A stretch of DNA of 64,000 nt from Gammaproteobacteria bacterium (GCA_021773355.1 JAJFKE010000031.1:275302-339301), one strand, 5' to 3'. Positions 20,826 through 29,252 are shown, counted from the stretch's first letter. The notes: generated by a model from the sequence alone, not told the origin. Translations and numbers: made by a program.

Positions 20826-21461
20826 CTAATGCAGTATGGCACCGTTTGGTTTAGCCTTGTCTTCGGCAAACTCAGGATGCAATATGTCGCCACGTTTGGC
20901 CAACAATAAATCATGACGACTTAGGCGGTCGTATTCATCTGTGGTGCAGACGTCAATATCATCCAATAGCACACATACAACATCGTCATCTTCGATATCT
21001 ACCACTATGCAAGGCTTGAAGCCGATGATGGTATTAAGCGACGCCGAAGCGCCGATCTCGCAGCTGTGTACTGGATAGAAACCATCTGAGTCTTTGAGTA
21101 AACCATAAGAGGTAAATGCCACGCCAAATCCAGCAGCCGCAACAATATGGATAATATCGATGATATCCGGATCGGTGAGATCTATTCGAACAGTTTCTGA
21201 AATCATCTTCTTATTTGAAAGCTGCTTCTGATTCACCAGCTTCAGGAACAGGTTTATATCCTCCTGATTCCACTCCAGAGTCTCTTCCTTTTCTGAGCGG
21301 GTACTATCGGAAGACAGACTTAGAACACTTGTTTCGATGGTTAAGTCTTTGATTTCCGCTTCTGGAGGACAGGGAACTACCATGGAGACAGAGCAGTAAC
21401 CCTCACTACTCTCGGCACTCAAACGCCACAAAAACGGTATTTCAGCGGTTAGCTCAATCAT
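20826..21461 (-). CDS. Acidic protein of unknown function
   Basis: A 211-residue cytosolic protein that I do not recognise. It lacks a signal peptide and membrane segments. The C-terminal third is strongly acidic and beta-strand rich (CIVVDIEDDDVVCVLLDDIDV), and the N-terminal third reads like a beta-sheet domain with several Ser-rich turns. A possible AGGA ribosome site overlaps the ATG closely. It flanks the AT-rich intergenic region carrying DnaA-box-like words and is convergent with the acyl-CoA dehydrogenase gene, 45 bp away. Confidence 0.6.
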   Translation of the reverse strand: MIELTAEIPFLWRLSAESSEGYCSVSMVVPCPPEAEIKDLTIETSVLSLSSDSTRSEKEETLEWNQEDINLFLKLVNQKQLSNKKMISETVRIDLTDPDIIDIIHIVAAAGFGVAFTSYGLLKDSDGFYPVHSCEIGASASLNTIIGFKPCIVVDIEDDDVVCVLLDDIDVCTTDEYDRLSRHDLLLAKRGDILHPEFAEDKAKPNGAILH

Positions 21462-21674
21462 ATCCTACGGGCTGTATTACTGGTAATGATGCAAACATAG
21501 CACATTCCATTGTTCGGCATCATCTCAATGTTGAACATCTTCGGCAAACTAACAGGCACTGAGTTCGCCCTACTCTGAAATAGACACTTAGCGCACACTG
21601 CTGAAATAATCTCCAATAAGCTTGCTTAAGCCATTGAGTGAGTTGGAAAATCCGAATAATTAACTGTAATAACT

Positions 21675-21887
21675 TTTTCCACAGAATCTGTGGATAAGTC
21701 AGTGCATAATTCCTGCAAAATTGCCGCAAGGCTCGAAATTACGCCCATATGACACAAATTGATCAATTTTTAGCCAATGAGTTAAACTTATAAATATCAA
21801 TGACTTATGAGTTTTGGAAGCGACGATCTAAAATAAAACCTGCTTATTTTTAGCGTTTTGTGAGAAGAGCTTCATTTTTGTGCATAA
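21675..21887. other. Cluster of DnaA-box-like 9-mers (possible origin or DnaA-regulated region)
   Basis: Against the consensus TTATNCACA, TGTGGATAA (21689-21697) and TGTGCATAA (21879-21887) are perfect on the minus strand; TTTTCCACA (21675-21683, plus) and AGTGCATAA (21701-21709, minus) have one mismatch each. The first two boxes face each other, 5 bp apart. An AT-rich stretch lies between and after them, as at an origin-unwinding region. Neighbouring genes are not the usual oriC flanks (mnmG, dnaA, rpmH), so origin function is only a hypothesis. Confidence 0.35.
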
Positions 21888-21959
21888 ATTATCGAACTAA
21901 ACGCATTTTTCTATTTTTCAATAATTCTTTATCACTGTTTTTATTGAAGTTTTTTAACC

Positions 21960-21965
21960 TATAAT
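21960..21965 (+). promoter_or_regulatory. Candidate -10 hexamer for the gene at 22006
   Basis: An exact TATAAT lies 40 bp upstream of the ATG at 22006 in T-rich sequence. No good -35 at 16-18 bp is seen (TTGAAG is only 10 bp upstream), so the assignment rests on the -10 alone. Confidence 0.3.
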
Positions 21966-22005
21966 ACCATTCGTTCACAAAGCATATTTACGTAACCGAA
22001 TAACA

Positions 22006-22464
22006 ATGATAATAAAGAATCGAACTAGCTTGCTGCTACTTAGTAGTCTTATCTTGACCGCGACAATAGTCATACTAAGCTGGAGAATCGCTCGCGTAAA
22101 TCAGCTCGATAGTGCAAGCCAGGAACTGGCGATTTCCGCCGCTGAAACCGCTTTTTCCTCCGATTACCCGAGGGTGCTAATAGAGAGTTCTCACCAAAGC
22201 TATAGAGACAGATATCCCAGCGAATATCTAATTCGCTACCTGGGCACGGTACAACGCATTATGGGGCCACTCAATTCCCTGACGGCAATTCGAGGATCAT
22301 CAAACATCCCGCTCATACCTCTTAGCCAAGCTGCTGCTGCGAGCTATGAGATAGATCTCAGTTTCAGCAACGACGATGCACTGCTGCAGATCGAAATGGT
22401 GTTCGAAGACAATAGATGGCTAATCACCAATTTCGACCTATTCTCGGACTTGCTCGCTAATTGA
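22006..22464 (+). CDS. Small membrane-anchored periplasmic protein, unknown
   Basis: 152 residues. One N-terminal membrane segment (about 8-27, LLLLSSLILTATIVILSW) is followed by a periplasmic domain of about 120 residues with alternating helix and strand character. The fold resembles small NTF2/DUF4864-like domains (EMVFEDNRWLITNFDLF at the end is a typical last strand), but this is a weak impression. No function is assigned. It is convergent with the small membrane-protein gene that ends 11 bp away. Confidence 0.6.
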   Translation: MIIKNRTSLLLLSSLILTATIVILSWRIARVNQLDSASQELAISAAETAFSSDYPRVLIESSHQSYRDRYPSEYLIRYLGTVQRIMGPLNSLTAIRGSSNIPLIPLSQAAAASYEIDLSFSNDDALLQIEMVFEDNRWLITNFDLFSDLLAN

Positions 22465-22474
22465 TTGCTAGTTG

Positions 22475-22798
22475 CTAATTAACGCACAGTCGATACACCG
22501 AAGGTACCAGGATGGTCGCGCAAACCAATGCCAGCAGAACATCTCGGTCCAGATGGTATTGAATCAATGTTGCGTCAGGCAAATTGATGGCAAATACTCC
22601 TGCCAAAACCAGCACCAACATCAGCACATTTTTACTTAGTAGAACTGCGGCTACCAAGAATGCAATTGAGAAGACTACAATGTAGTTATTCTCCAAGCCT
22701 AAACGAGTCAGGATCGCATTCGATATCGCTATTCCCAAGGTAATGAAAACTACTGCACAATAAACAAGCGGCTTAATTAACTGCTTTTGTCGTTCCAT
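22475..22798 (-). CDS. Small polytopic membrane protein, unknown
   Basis: 107 residues that are almost entirely hydrophobic, with four predicted membrane segments (about 10-29, 36-52, 54-70 and 84-103). A GAGGTG ribosome site lies 5 bp before the ATG, which supports real translation. I do not recognise a family. It is transcribed away from the GspE-like gene upstream, with 269 bp of otherwise empty sequence between them. Confidence 0.6.
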   Translation of the reverse strand: MERQKQLIKPLVYCAVVFITLGIAISNAILTRLGLENNYIVVFSIAFLVAAVLLSKNVLMLVLVLAGVFAINLPDATLIQYHLDRDVLLALVCATILVPSVYRLCVN

Positions 22799-23067
22799 AG
22801 TAACACCTCTAAAGCCACTAACTTTCAGTGGGCTTAGGAATCACTATAGATCAACAGAGGTCATACGGGGTGAGTAAAGATAAGGAGTATGAACTGGTTC
22901 ATATCCAAGATGTGCGCCAAGCATCACTTTATTCTTAGCAATTATAATTACCGCAAATGGCAGGACAATAAATCAGTAATATCCCATTATTTTCACGGGT
23001 TTTATCAAGCTAACTAATTGCCAAGGGGTTCACACTAATGAGGGAGGCTTGGAACCTGCAACAATAC

Positions 23068-25377
23068 TTACTCACCAACCACGCGCAGCAATTGCTGGTA
23101 ATCACTTAGACCCATAAATATCTTTTCGATGCCGTCTTGCTTCATGGTTTGCATGCCATCTTTAGCGGCTTGTGCACGTATGGTGTCGAGTTCAGCCTTC
23201 TTGTAGATCATGGCCTGCAATTCATTGGTACCCAGCAATAATTCATGAATACCGGTTCTTCCCTTATAACCGGTGCCCCCACAATCATCACAACCTATGG
23301 GGCCTTGTAACTCAATATTATCCATATCGTATTCCAACTCCTGGAAGTCCTCGCGACCATAGGCGTCAATTAAGTGATCGAGCTCCTTCCTATCGGGCTT
23401 GTAAGGTTGTTTGCACTTTCCACATAAGGTACGCATCAAGCGTTGCGCCAGCACACCCAATAATGCGTCAGAGAAGTTAACCGGATCTAATCCCAGATCG
23501 AGAAGTCGAGTAATAGTTTCAGGTGCCGAGTTGGTGTGCAAAGTTGATAATACCAAGTGACCCGTTAAAGAGGCTTCAACACCGATACTGGCGGTTTCAT
23601 GGTCACGCATCTCACCAATCAGAATCACATCTGGATCAGCACGCAGGAATGCCCGCATTGCCGTAGCAAAAGTAAAGTCAATTTTTGGCAGCATTTGCAC
23701 CTGCTGCAAACCAGGTTGCGTGATCTCCACAGGGTCTTCCGCAGTCCAAATTTTACGATCAGGTTTATTAATATGCCCTAAAACGGCGTGCAAGGTCGTA
23801 GTTTTACCAGAACCGGTTGGACCCACCACCAGGAACAAGCCATGTGGATGGGTAGATATTTCAATTATCTTTTCGTGGTTTTTCTTACTCAGGTTTAATT
23901 TGTCCAGTGGCATCGCGCTGCCAGCTGCAAGGATACGCAGCACAGCACTCTCGCCTTGCACCGTTGGCACCGTAGCCACACGCAATTCAAGCCGCTTACC
24001 ACGAATTTTGAGCTTACACTTTCCATCTTGCGGTAAGCGCCGTTCAGCTATATTAAGCCGAGAGATTACTTTGATACGCGCTATAAGTGCTGCGCAATGC
24101 TCCTTGGGTACTCTCAATAATTCACGGCATATGCCGTCGACGCGAATTCTTACGCCGCCTGGAGAGTCGTCTTTGCCTGGCTCGATGTGAATATCGGAGG
24201 CACCCAATCGATCAGATTCTGTAATGATTCGGTTAACCAATTGAATAATTCCCGATGTAGCTGCAAGACCTTCGTCTTCATCGTCTTCATCGCCACCATC
24301 TATTTCTACACCAGCCTGGTCACCCAATGTATCGAATACATCATCGAAGCCTGCTTCCATGTCTGCATCTGCATCGCCACGCAAAAACTGCAAAATATGT
24401 TCAGGCAAGCCTACGCGGAATACATAGTTCCTGGCATTCACTACACCCTGAATTTCCATGATGCGTTGATAGTCAGAAGGATCATCAATGAGAATTACGG
24501 CTTCTTCTTTGTTTCCAGCTACCGGTAACCAAAGATTGCTGCGTAAATAACTGACGCCGATATTTTCCAGTAAATCAACCGGCAACTCATGCTCAGAGTC
24601 ATATTTCATATAAGGAACGCGATAATAATGCTCCAGGGACTTACCGATGCTATCCGCTTCTATATTGAATTCTTCCATCAGGCTACGGGTGACAGAACCT
24701 CCGTAAAGTGAGACGTTGTTCTGTAATTCAGCAAGTTCTACTCCGGTTATTTTGCTTTTCTGAACCAGGTAATCGTAAGGGCCTTGAGTACTTTGTAATG
24801 AGGAGCGGAACTGTTTAGCCAACATCTGACTAACCATCATGGCGTGTTTCAAATCCGCTTTAGTGAATTCCCTATCGCCTTCAAAGTTTATTAACTGCAT
24901 TACACCCAGCAAGATTTCATCTTTTATAGGCACGATGATCATGGATTTAACATTCCAACCCTTAGCTTCGCTAAATCGTTTATCGAATTGTAGTCTCGGG
25001 TGGATGTCGATTAGTTCTTCGCTATTCAATACATTTTTTATAACCAATGCTCTTTGGCTAAGAGCGACATAGCCGGCAAGAGATGTAGGGCTAAAAGGCA
25101 CCCTAATCTCGATAGAATCATCATCATCCGGATCTCCGCCCTTGAAACTGGCTAAAATTTCCTTACCGTTGTCCACACTCTGGTAAATAGTGAAGAGTTT
25201 TACACCCAGCAAGCTAAGCAAGTCTTGCTCGACTTCCTTCATCGCAGATTTTAGTTTCTTGCTGTATTTGAGGCGCTGGTAAATCTTTGACAAACTGGTG
25301 ACAAATTCGTCCTGCTGCTCCACTACCGGAGTGGGGGGTGTTTCAATTTCCACGTCTGTACTGGCTGTCTCTGTCAT
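23068..25377 (-). CDS. GAF-domain PilB/GspE-family secretion ATPase (orphan)
   Basis: A 769-residue hybrid. A GAF sensor-like domain occupies about 30-190 (MIIVPIKDEILLGVMQLIN), followed by a MshEN/GspE_N-like region (about 200-330), an acidic hinge (about 336-372) and a complete type II/IV secretion ATPase. Walker A is GPTGSGKTT (519-527), the Asp box LRADPDVILIGEMRD (578-592), the His box LSTLHTNSAPETITRL follows, and a four-Cys zinc site uses C652, C655, C696 and C699. ATP hydrolysis should drive pilus or pseudopilus assembly. No pilin, PilC/GspF or secretin gene is nearby, so partners must lie elsewhere. The GAF domain suggests control by a small ligand. Confidence 0.85.
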   Translation of the reverse strand: MTETASTDVEIETPPTPVVEQQDEFVTSLSKIYQRLKYSKKLKSAMKEVEQDLLSLLGVKLFTIYQSVDNGKEILASFKGGDPDDDDSIEIRVPFSPTSLAGYVALSQRALVIKNVLNSEELIDIHPRLQFDKRFSEAKGWNVKSMIIVPIKDEILLGVMQLINFEGDREFTKADLKHAMMVSQMLAKQFRSSLQSTQGPYDYLVQKSKITGVELAELQNNVSLYGGSVTRSLMEEFNIEADSIGKSLEHYYRVPYMKYDSEHELPVDLLENIGVSYLRSNLWLPVAGNKEEAVILIDDPSDYQRIMEIQGVVNARNYVFRVGLPEHILQFLRGDADADMEAGFDDVFDTLGDQAGVEIDGGDEDDEDEGLAATSGIIQLVNRIITESDRLGASDIHIEPGKDDSPGGVRIRVDGICRELLRVPKEHCAALIARIKVISRLNIAERRLPQDGKCKLKIRGKRLELRVATVPTVQGESAVLRILAAGSAMPLDKLNLSKKNHEKIIEISTHPHGLFLVVGPTGSGKTTTLHAVLGHINKPDRKIWTAEDPVEITQPGLQQVQMLPKIDFTFATAMRAFLRADPDVILIGEMRDHETASIGVEASLTGHLVLSTLHTNSAPETITRLLDLGLDPVNFSDALLGVLAQRLMRTLCGKCKQPYKPDRKELDHLIDAYGREDFQELEYDMDNIELQGPIGCDDCGGTGYKGRTGIHELLLGTNELQAMIYKKAELDTIRAQAAKDGMQTMKQDGIEKIFMGLSDYQQLLRVVGE

Positions 25378-25528
25378 TGGTTTTCAGTTGTTTTGTTACT
25401 CAGCTGCGATTTAGCGATCTGTTCAGCGAAACTACCTGGACCGGTCTTAGTCCGCTAGTTATCTAATTAACTCAGATTTTGCAATATTTCCTATTCAAAC
25501 CCGCGTAATACGCGGTATTGGCCGATAA

Positions 25529-25536
25529 AAGGAGGA
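25529..25536 (+). promoter_or_regulatory. Strong Shine-Dalgarno AAGGAGGA
   Basis: A near-perfect anti-16S match lies about 5-8 nt before the ATG at 25541. It decides the start in favour of 25541 over the internal ATG (codon 14) that would give a shorter signal sequence. Confidence 0.75.
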
Positions 25537-25540
25537 TATC

Positions 25541-26395
25541 ATGCTCCTTTATTTGGCCAAAATTCGAAAACACTTCAAAATGCCAGCAATTTCAATCAGT
25601 TTCAACAGATTTCTTCTCTTATTGCTGGTCCAGATGTCAGTAATTCCGGCAGCTTTCAGCCAACTGCCGCAGCTTAGTCCAGATCAGATGAGGTGGCTAG
25701 GTGAGCGCGTCTTTGAAAATGAGTGCAAGCAAAAATTTGAATGCCTCACCAGCTGGAACTCAGGCGAAGACTTTCCATCATTAGGCATAGGGCATTTCAT
25801 TTGGTTTAGGCAGGGGCAGATTGAACCATTTGAGGAGACCTTTCCTGCCTTGCTCGAACACTACCGCGAGTCTGCTTATAGCTTACCCCGGTGGTTGGGC
25901 AACATGGAAAGCCCAGACTCACCATGGCTAAATCGAGAACATTTTATGGCAGAAAATAATAGCCCAAGAATGCAAGAACTACGGCAATTCTTGGCCTCCA
26001 CGACGGAGCTGCAAATTGAGTTTATTGCTAAGCGTTTAAGTCAATCCACCGAAACCATGTTCAACCAGTTAGACAAAGAAACTAGAACAGCGGTGGAATC
26101 CAGCTTCTACAAGATTGCAAATACACAGATACCCTATGGAGTGTATGCACTCATAGATTATGTGCATTTCAAAGGAACCGGAACAGTCCCTTCGGAGCGC
26201 TACCAGGGGCAAGGTTGGGGCTTGCTACAGGTGCTTCTTGAACTTCAGCACAGCGAATCCGAATTAACAAACTTTGTTGCCGCTGCCACCACCGTACTGC
26301 AGCGACGAGTTGCCAACGCCCCGCCCCATCGGCGTGAAGAACGCTGGATAATTGGCTGGCAAAATAGGCTACAAAGTTATATTCCAAGACCTTGA
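25541..26395 (+). CDS. Secreted lysozyme-like protein of unknown function
   Basis: 284 residues with a long signal peptide: a basic N-terminus, hydrophobic core FLLLLLVQMSVIPAAF (about 25-40) and a cleavage site near AFSQ. The mature N-terminus has ECLTSWNSGEDFPSLGIGHFIWF, whose SLGIGH resembles the E...T-x-GxGH active-site layout of GH24/T4-type lysozymes, with an upstream Glu in a plausible place. Spacing is not exact, so a muramidase-like fold is only suggested. The rest is helical. It stands alone, divergent from the GspE-like gene. The strong ribosome site implies high expression. Confidence 0.65.
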   Translation: MLLYLAKIRKHFKMPAISISFNRFLLLLLVQMSVIPAAFSQLPQLSPDQMRWLGERVFENECKQKFECLTSWNSGEDFPSLGIGHFIWFRQGQIEPFEETFPALLEHYRESAYSLPRWLGNMESPDSPWLNREHFMAENNSPRMQELRQFLASTTELQIEFIAKRLSQSTETMFNQLDKETRTAVESSFYKIANTQIPYGVYALIDYVHFKGTGTVPSERYQGQGWGLLQVLLELQHSESELTNFVAAATTVLQRRVANAPPHRREERWIIGWQNRLQSYIPRP

Positions 26396-26424
26396 TCGCA
26401 TAAATCTGACGTCGCTTATTACTA

Positions 26425-26687
26425 GGGACCCTCTGCTTAACTCCAAACTGCCTCTGGCTTTTGGCTTGTTCCGAGGTTGAGGCGTCTTTTTGAAGGCATG
26501 CGTCGGCCTGTCGAGAACAGACAACAAAAAGATCGGGGCAAGCCGGTGCTCCGAAGGACGCGGCCTGAAGCGCCCATCTTCGTCGTTGCCGCTCTTGCTA
26601 AGGAAGTGACTATTAGCGGCAAACGGCGTCTAGAATCTGTACGCTTCAGGTCACACAGAGGTGATTTGGAGTTAAGCAGAGGGTCCC
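26425..26687. mobile_element. MITE-like element with 26-bp perfect inverted ends
   Basis: A perfect 26-bp inverted repeat at 26422-26447 and 26665-26690 (outer part CTAGGGACCCTCTG) encloses about 215 bp that look more GC-rich than the surroundings. The outermost CTAG fits a YTAR target duplication as used by IS5-family elements. Internal short frames on both strands (60-72 codons) are not recognisable as a transposase. A related 58-bp element lies at 28669. It fills most of the gap before hisC. Confidence 0.65.
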
Positions 26688-26800
26688 TAGACTAAAGACG
26701 CTGAAAGCTTTACCCTTTGCCATCTACTGTATTCCTATTGAACAAGGCATCCGTTCATTCAACTCTCAGTATCTATTCTGCTAACTAACGAAAAACAAAT

Positions 26801-27877
26801 ATGTCTTTTGAACGTCAAAACATTGAGAAGATGCAGGGCTATGCTCCCGGCGAACAAACCGGCTCAGCGGCTACCATTAAACTCAATACCAATGAGAATC
26901 CCTATCCGCCTAGTCCAGAGGTTGCCAATGCTCTGCAATCCATAGACATCGGCTCACTGCGTCGTTATCCATCACCAATGGCGGATTCGTTCCGACAAGC
27001 AGCCAGTCGGCTGCACAATATTTCCGCGGATCAAATTATACCGACTAATGGCAGTGACGAATTGTTGCGCCTGGTTCTTACTACATTTGTTGAGCCCAGC
27101 GATACCATTGCCGTCTGTAAACCTAGTTATTCACTCTACCCTGTTTTGGCAGAGATCCAAGGATGCCAACTCGCTGAAATCTTGTTGAATGACGATTGGA
27201 CGATGCCAGAGGACTTTTCCGAACAACTGCAAAAATCGGCCGCAAAATTACTGATGCTTGTGAACCCACAAGCTCCAACGGGCGGACTACTCTCCACCGC
27301 TTACCTCGCAGAGATCGCTGGAAAATTTTCTGGTCTGATCCTGATTGATGAGGCGTATGTCGATTTTGTCGACCCAGAACTTGAATACAATTCTATTCCC
27401 CTACTCAAATCTCATGAAAATATTATTATTCTACGAACATTGAGTAAGGCCTACTCGTTGGCAGGACTGCGCTTCGGCTATGGCATTGCCGCCAGAGCAT
27501 TGATAGACCCTATGATGTTCAAGACAAGAGACAGTTACAACACCGATCAAATCTCACAAATTCTCGCGACCGCCGCATTGAATTCTTTTCAATATGCTGA
27601 ACAAACTTGTGCGCGGATTCGAAAAGACAGAGAAGTGTTAGCCAAGCAACTTAGCGAGTTAGGTTTTTCGCCAGCGCCTAGTCAAAGCAATTTTCTATTA
27701 TGCGGAGTCCCTGAATCAATCGACGCAACAAAGCTGTATCAGCAGCTCAAACAACGAAATATTCTGGTCCGTTATTTCGATCAGGACAGACTTCGAGACA
27801 AGCTACGTATATCGATAGGTACAGAGTCAGAGAATTCAGTGCTCATCGCTGCGATTAGAGATATTCTTGGTCAGTAA
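26801..27877 (+). CDS. hisC: Histidinol-phosphate aminotransferase
   Basis: A 358-residue fold-type I PLP enzyme that transaminates imidazole acetol-phosphate in histidine synthesis. It shows NTNENPYPPS (29-38), the phosphate-binding TNGSDELL (82-89), LIDEAYVDF (181-189) with the PLP-nitrogen Asp, and RTLSKAYSLAGLRFGYG with the Schiff-base Lys216. No other his genes are adjacent, so it is a dispersed copy; some homologues act on aromatic amino acids instead. A MITE-like element lies just upstream and may affect its promoter. Confidence 0.9.
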   Translation: MSFERQNIEKMQGYAPGEQTGSAATIKLNTNENPYPPSPEVANALQSIDIGSLRRYPSPMADSFRQAASRLHNISADQIIPTNGSDELLRLVLTTFVEPSDTIAVCKPSYSLYPVLAEIQGCQLAEILLNDDWTMPEDFSEQLQKSAAKLLMLVNPQAPTGGLLSTAYLAEIAGKFSGLILIDEAYVDFVDPELEYNSIPLLKSHENIIILRTLSKAYSLAGLRFGYGIAARALIDPMMFKTRDSYNTDQISQILATAALNSFQYAEQTCARIRKDREVLAKQLSELGFSPAPSQSNFLLCGVPESIDATKLYQQLKQRNILVRYFDQDRLRDKLRISIGTESENSVLIAAIRDILGQ

Positions 27878-27989
27878 TTGCTCATAAATATACAGCCAGA
27901 AACCCTCTGCAGTAATTCTTCCACTAGCGTGCTGGAGTCCATCGGCGTACAGAGTTACTCTAGAATCTGCATATCAAGAGGCACTCATC

Positions 27990-28430
27990 ATGCCAGAAAC
28001 CAATCGGAACGCGACTAGTCAACGAATCCATTATTGCCCTAGATGCAAAAAAACCTTGCGGCGAATAGAGGGGAAAATGGGACCTTTTTGGGGCTGCACG
28101 GGCTTTCCTGAGTGCAGAACATCTTTCAACGATGTGGGGGGCAAACCCTCGGGGGATGTTGACGAACATTATCGCTGTCCACTGTGTACGCGGCGCCTGG
28201 TAAGAGCTGATAAAGAAAAAGGAGATTATTGGTTTTGCAGCGGCTACTCAAAGGGTTGTAAAGTGACGCTAGCAGACATTGATGGGGTGCCTGAGGCTGC
28301 CTATCAGTGCCAAAAATGTAAGCACTTGCTAGTAAAACGCAACGGTAAGAACGGCGTATTCTGGGGTTGTAGTGAATATCCCAGCTGCACAGCCAGTTAT
28401 CGAGATAAGAACAATAGGCCAATATTTTGA
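27990..28430 (+). CDS. Triple topoisomerase-type C4 zinc-ribbon protein
   Basis: 146 residues consisting almost entirely of three TopA C-terminal-type zinc ribbons. Ligand sets are C16/C19/C36/C42, C63/C66/C83/C90 and C107/C110/C127/C133, each with the family pattern CPxC...GxFWGCxxxPxC. In type IA topoisomerases these modules bind single-stranded DNA or RNA polymerase; here there is no catalytic domain, so this is a free nucleic-acid-binding protein of unknown role. Its stop overlaps the start of the next gene (TTGA), suggesting translational coupling with a small membrane protein. Confidence 0.8.
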   Translation: MPETNRNATSQRIHYCPRCKKTLRRIEGKMGPFWGCTGFPECRTSFNDVGGKPSGDVDEHYRCPLCTRRLVRADKEKGDYWFCSGYSKGCKVTLADIDGVPEAAYQCQKCKHLLVKRNGKNGVFWGCSEYPSCTASYRDKNNRPIF

Positions 28431-28669
28431 TCTTTTCACTACTAAAGATACGTAAGAACACTGGCGCCGTATTAGTCGGTATTGCCGTCGGTATGGCCTG
28501 TGTATGGGCAGTAGCTTCCTGGCAAAATCTGTCAGCGTCAGACTTGTTGAATATACTTCTGGGCAGCATTTTATTCTTAGGCGGCATCATGTTAGCTGCT
28601 CTATTTCTGGTTGTGCTTTTCACCGTCTTGAGAAAGTTATTACAGCGCCTTAGTGGACCCGAGAACTAG
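28427..28669 (+). CDS. Small membrane protein coupled to the zinc-ribbon gene
   Basis: 80 residues with two predicted membrane segments (about 13-33 and 40-65) and a basic end. The start is TTG overlapping the stop of the zinc-ribbon gene. Its own TAG stop coincides with the outer bases of the inverted-repeat element at 28669, so the insertion may have created or replaced the native C-terminus. No family is recognised; the coupling with a nucleic-acid-binding protein is the only functional hint. Confidence 0.55.
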   Translation: MIFSLLKIRKNTGAVLVGIAVGMACVWAVASWQNLSASDLLNILLGSILFLGGIMLAALFLVVLFTVLRKLLQRLSGPEN

Positions 28670-28726
28670 GGACCCTCTGATTAACTCCAAACTGCCTCTG
28701 GCATTTAGAGTTAATCAGAGGGTCCC
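28669..28726. mobile_element. Short inverted-repeat element related to the one at 26425
   Basis: A perfect 21-bp inverted repeat (28667-28687 and 28708-28728) with a 20-nt loop. The left 37 bp match the left end of the 26425 element except at one position, including the inner GCCTCTGGC, so it is an internally deleted relative. As RNA it would form a long hairpin and could end transcription of the zinc-ribbon operon and of the converging rimI gene. Confidence 0.65.
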
Positions 28727-28741
28727 TAATAATCTGGCAGA

Positions 28742-29218
28742 TCATGGCAGGGGTAACTCTCGTGACATTATAAGTGCGTCTTCCCGACCACCTGTCCCGG
28801 GATAGTAGTTCTTCCGTTCACCTATCTGTACAAATCCCATAGACCGATATAACAGTATTGCTCCCTGGTTCGATTGGCGTACCTCCAAAAAACAAATTTC
28901 AGCATCTTGTTTAAAGGCCCGATCGAGTAATATCTTAAATAGTTTCCTGCCGTAGCCATGTCGTTGGTACTCAGGCCTTACACACAAGGTCAACAGATGG
29001 CATTCACCGATGGCCACAGACATCACTCCATGAGCAACAATTTTCTGTTTATTCGCCAGAACCCAACATTGGTATCCGGCCCGTAAACAATCAACGAAAA
29101 TACGTTTGGTCCAAGGATGAACATAGGCCGCGGCCTCGTTCTGTGCGACCAGTTCGATATCACTGGAACGCATAGTTCGCGCAAAAAAGTTAATATTTGG
29201 ATGAGTTTCTATCAGCAT
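28742..29218 (-). CDS. rimI: Ribosomal-protein-alanine N-acetyltransferase
   Basis: A 158-residue GNAT enzyme that acetylates the N-terminal Ala of ribosomal protein S18. The family N-terminal motif is NEAAAYVHPWTKRIF, the acetyl-CoA loop reads LCVRPEYQRHGYGRKLFKILL (Q/R-x-x-G-x-G), and the C-terminal motif is YRSMGFVQIGERKNYYP. The usual start corresponds to the second Met (29173, MRSSDIE), so the first 15 residues may be untranslated. It lies 34 bp downstream of the HolD-like gene, the same order as holD-rimI in E. coli. Confidence 0.88.
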   Translation of the reverse strand: MLIETHPNINFFARTMRSSDIELVAQNEAAAYVHPWTKRIFVDCLRAGYQCWVLANKQKIVAHGVMSVAIGECHLLTLCVRPEYQRHGYGRKLFKILLDRAFKQDAEICFLEVRQSNQGAILLYRSMGFVQIGERKNYYPGTGGREDALIMSRELPLP

Positions 29219-29252
29219 AGATAAGCTATTTAGGTTAGGGAGCCTCTGAACC

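Larger units (their letters stand above)
21462..22005. other. AT-rich intergenic region between divergent unknown genes
   Basis: A 544-bp gap whose right part (about 21740-21990) is conspicuously AT-rich. It contains four DnaA-box-like 9-mers (separate entry) and a TATAAT hexamer just before the gene at 22006. A 69-codon minus-strand frame at 21520-21729 has no ribosome site or recognisable product, so I do not call a gene. Confidence 0.5.

Noticed and set aside
21520..21729. 69-codon minus-strand frame in the AT-rich gap
   Set aside because: It covers the DnaA-box-like sites, has no ribosome site and the sequence is low in typical protein features.
26437..26695. 60-72 codon frames inside the 26425 element
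   Set aside because: They lie between and across inverted ends on both strands; no transposase motif is seen.
29236..29252. GGGAGCCTCTGAA near holD, similar to the MITE end
   Set aside because: Only part of the end matches and no inverted partner is seen.
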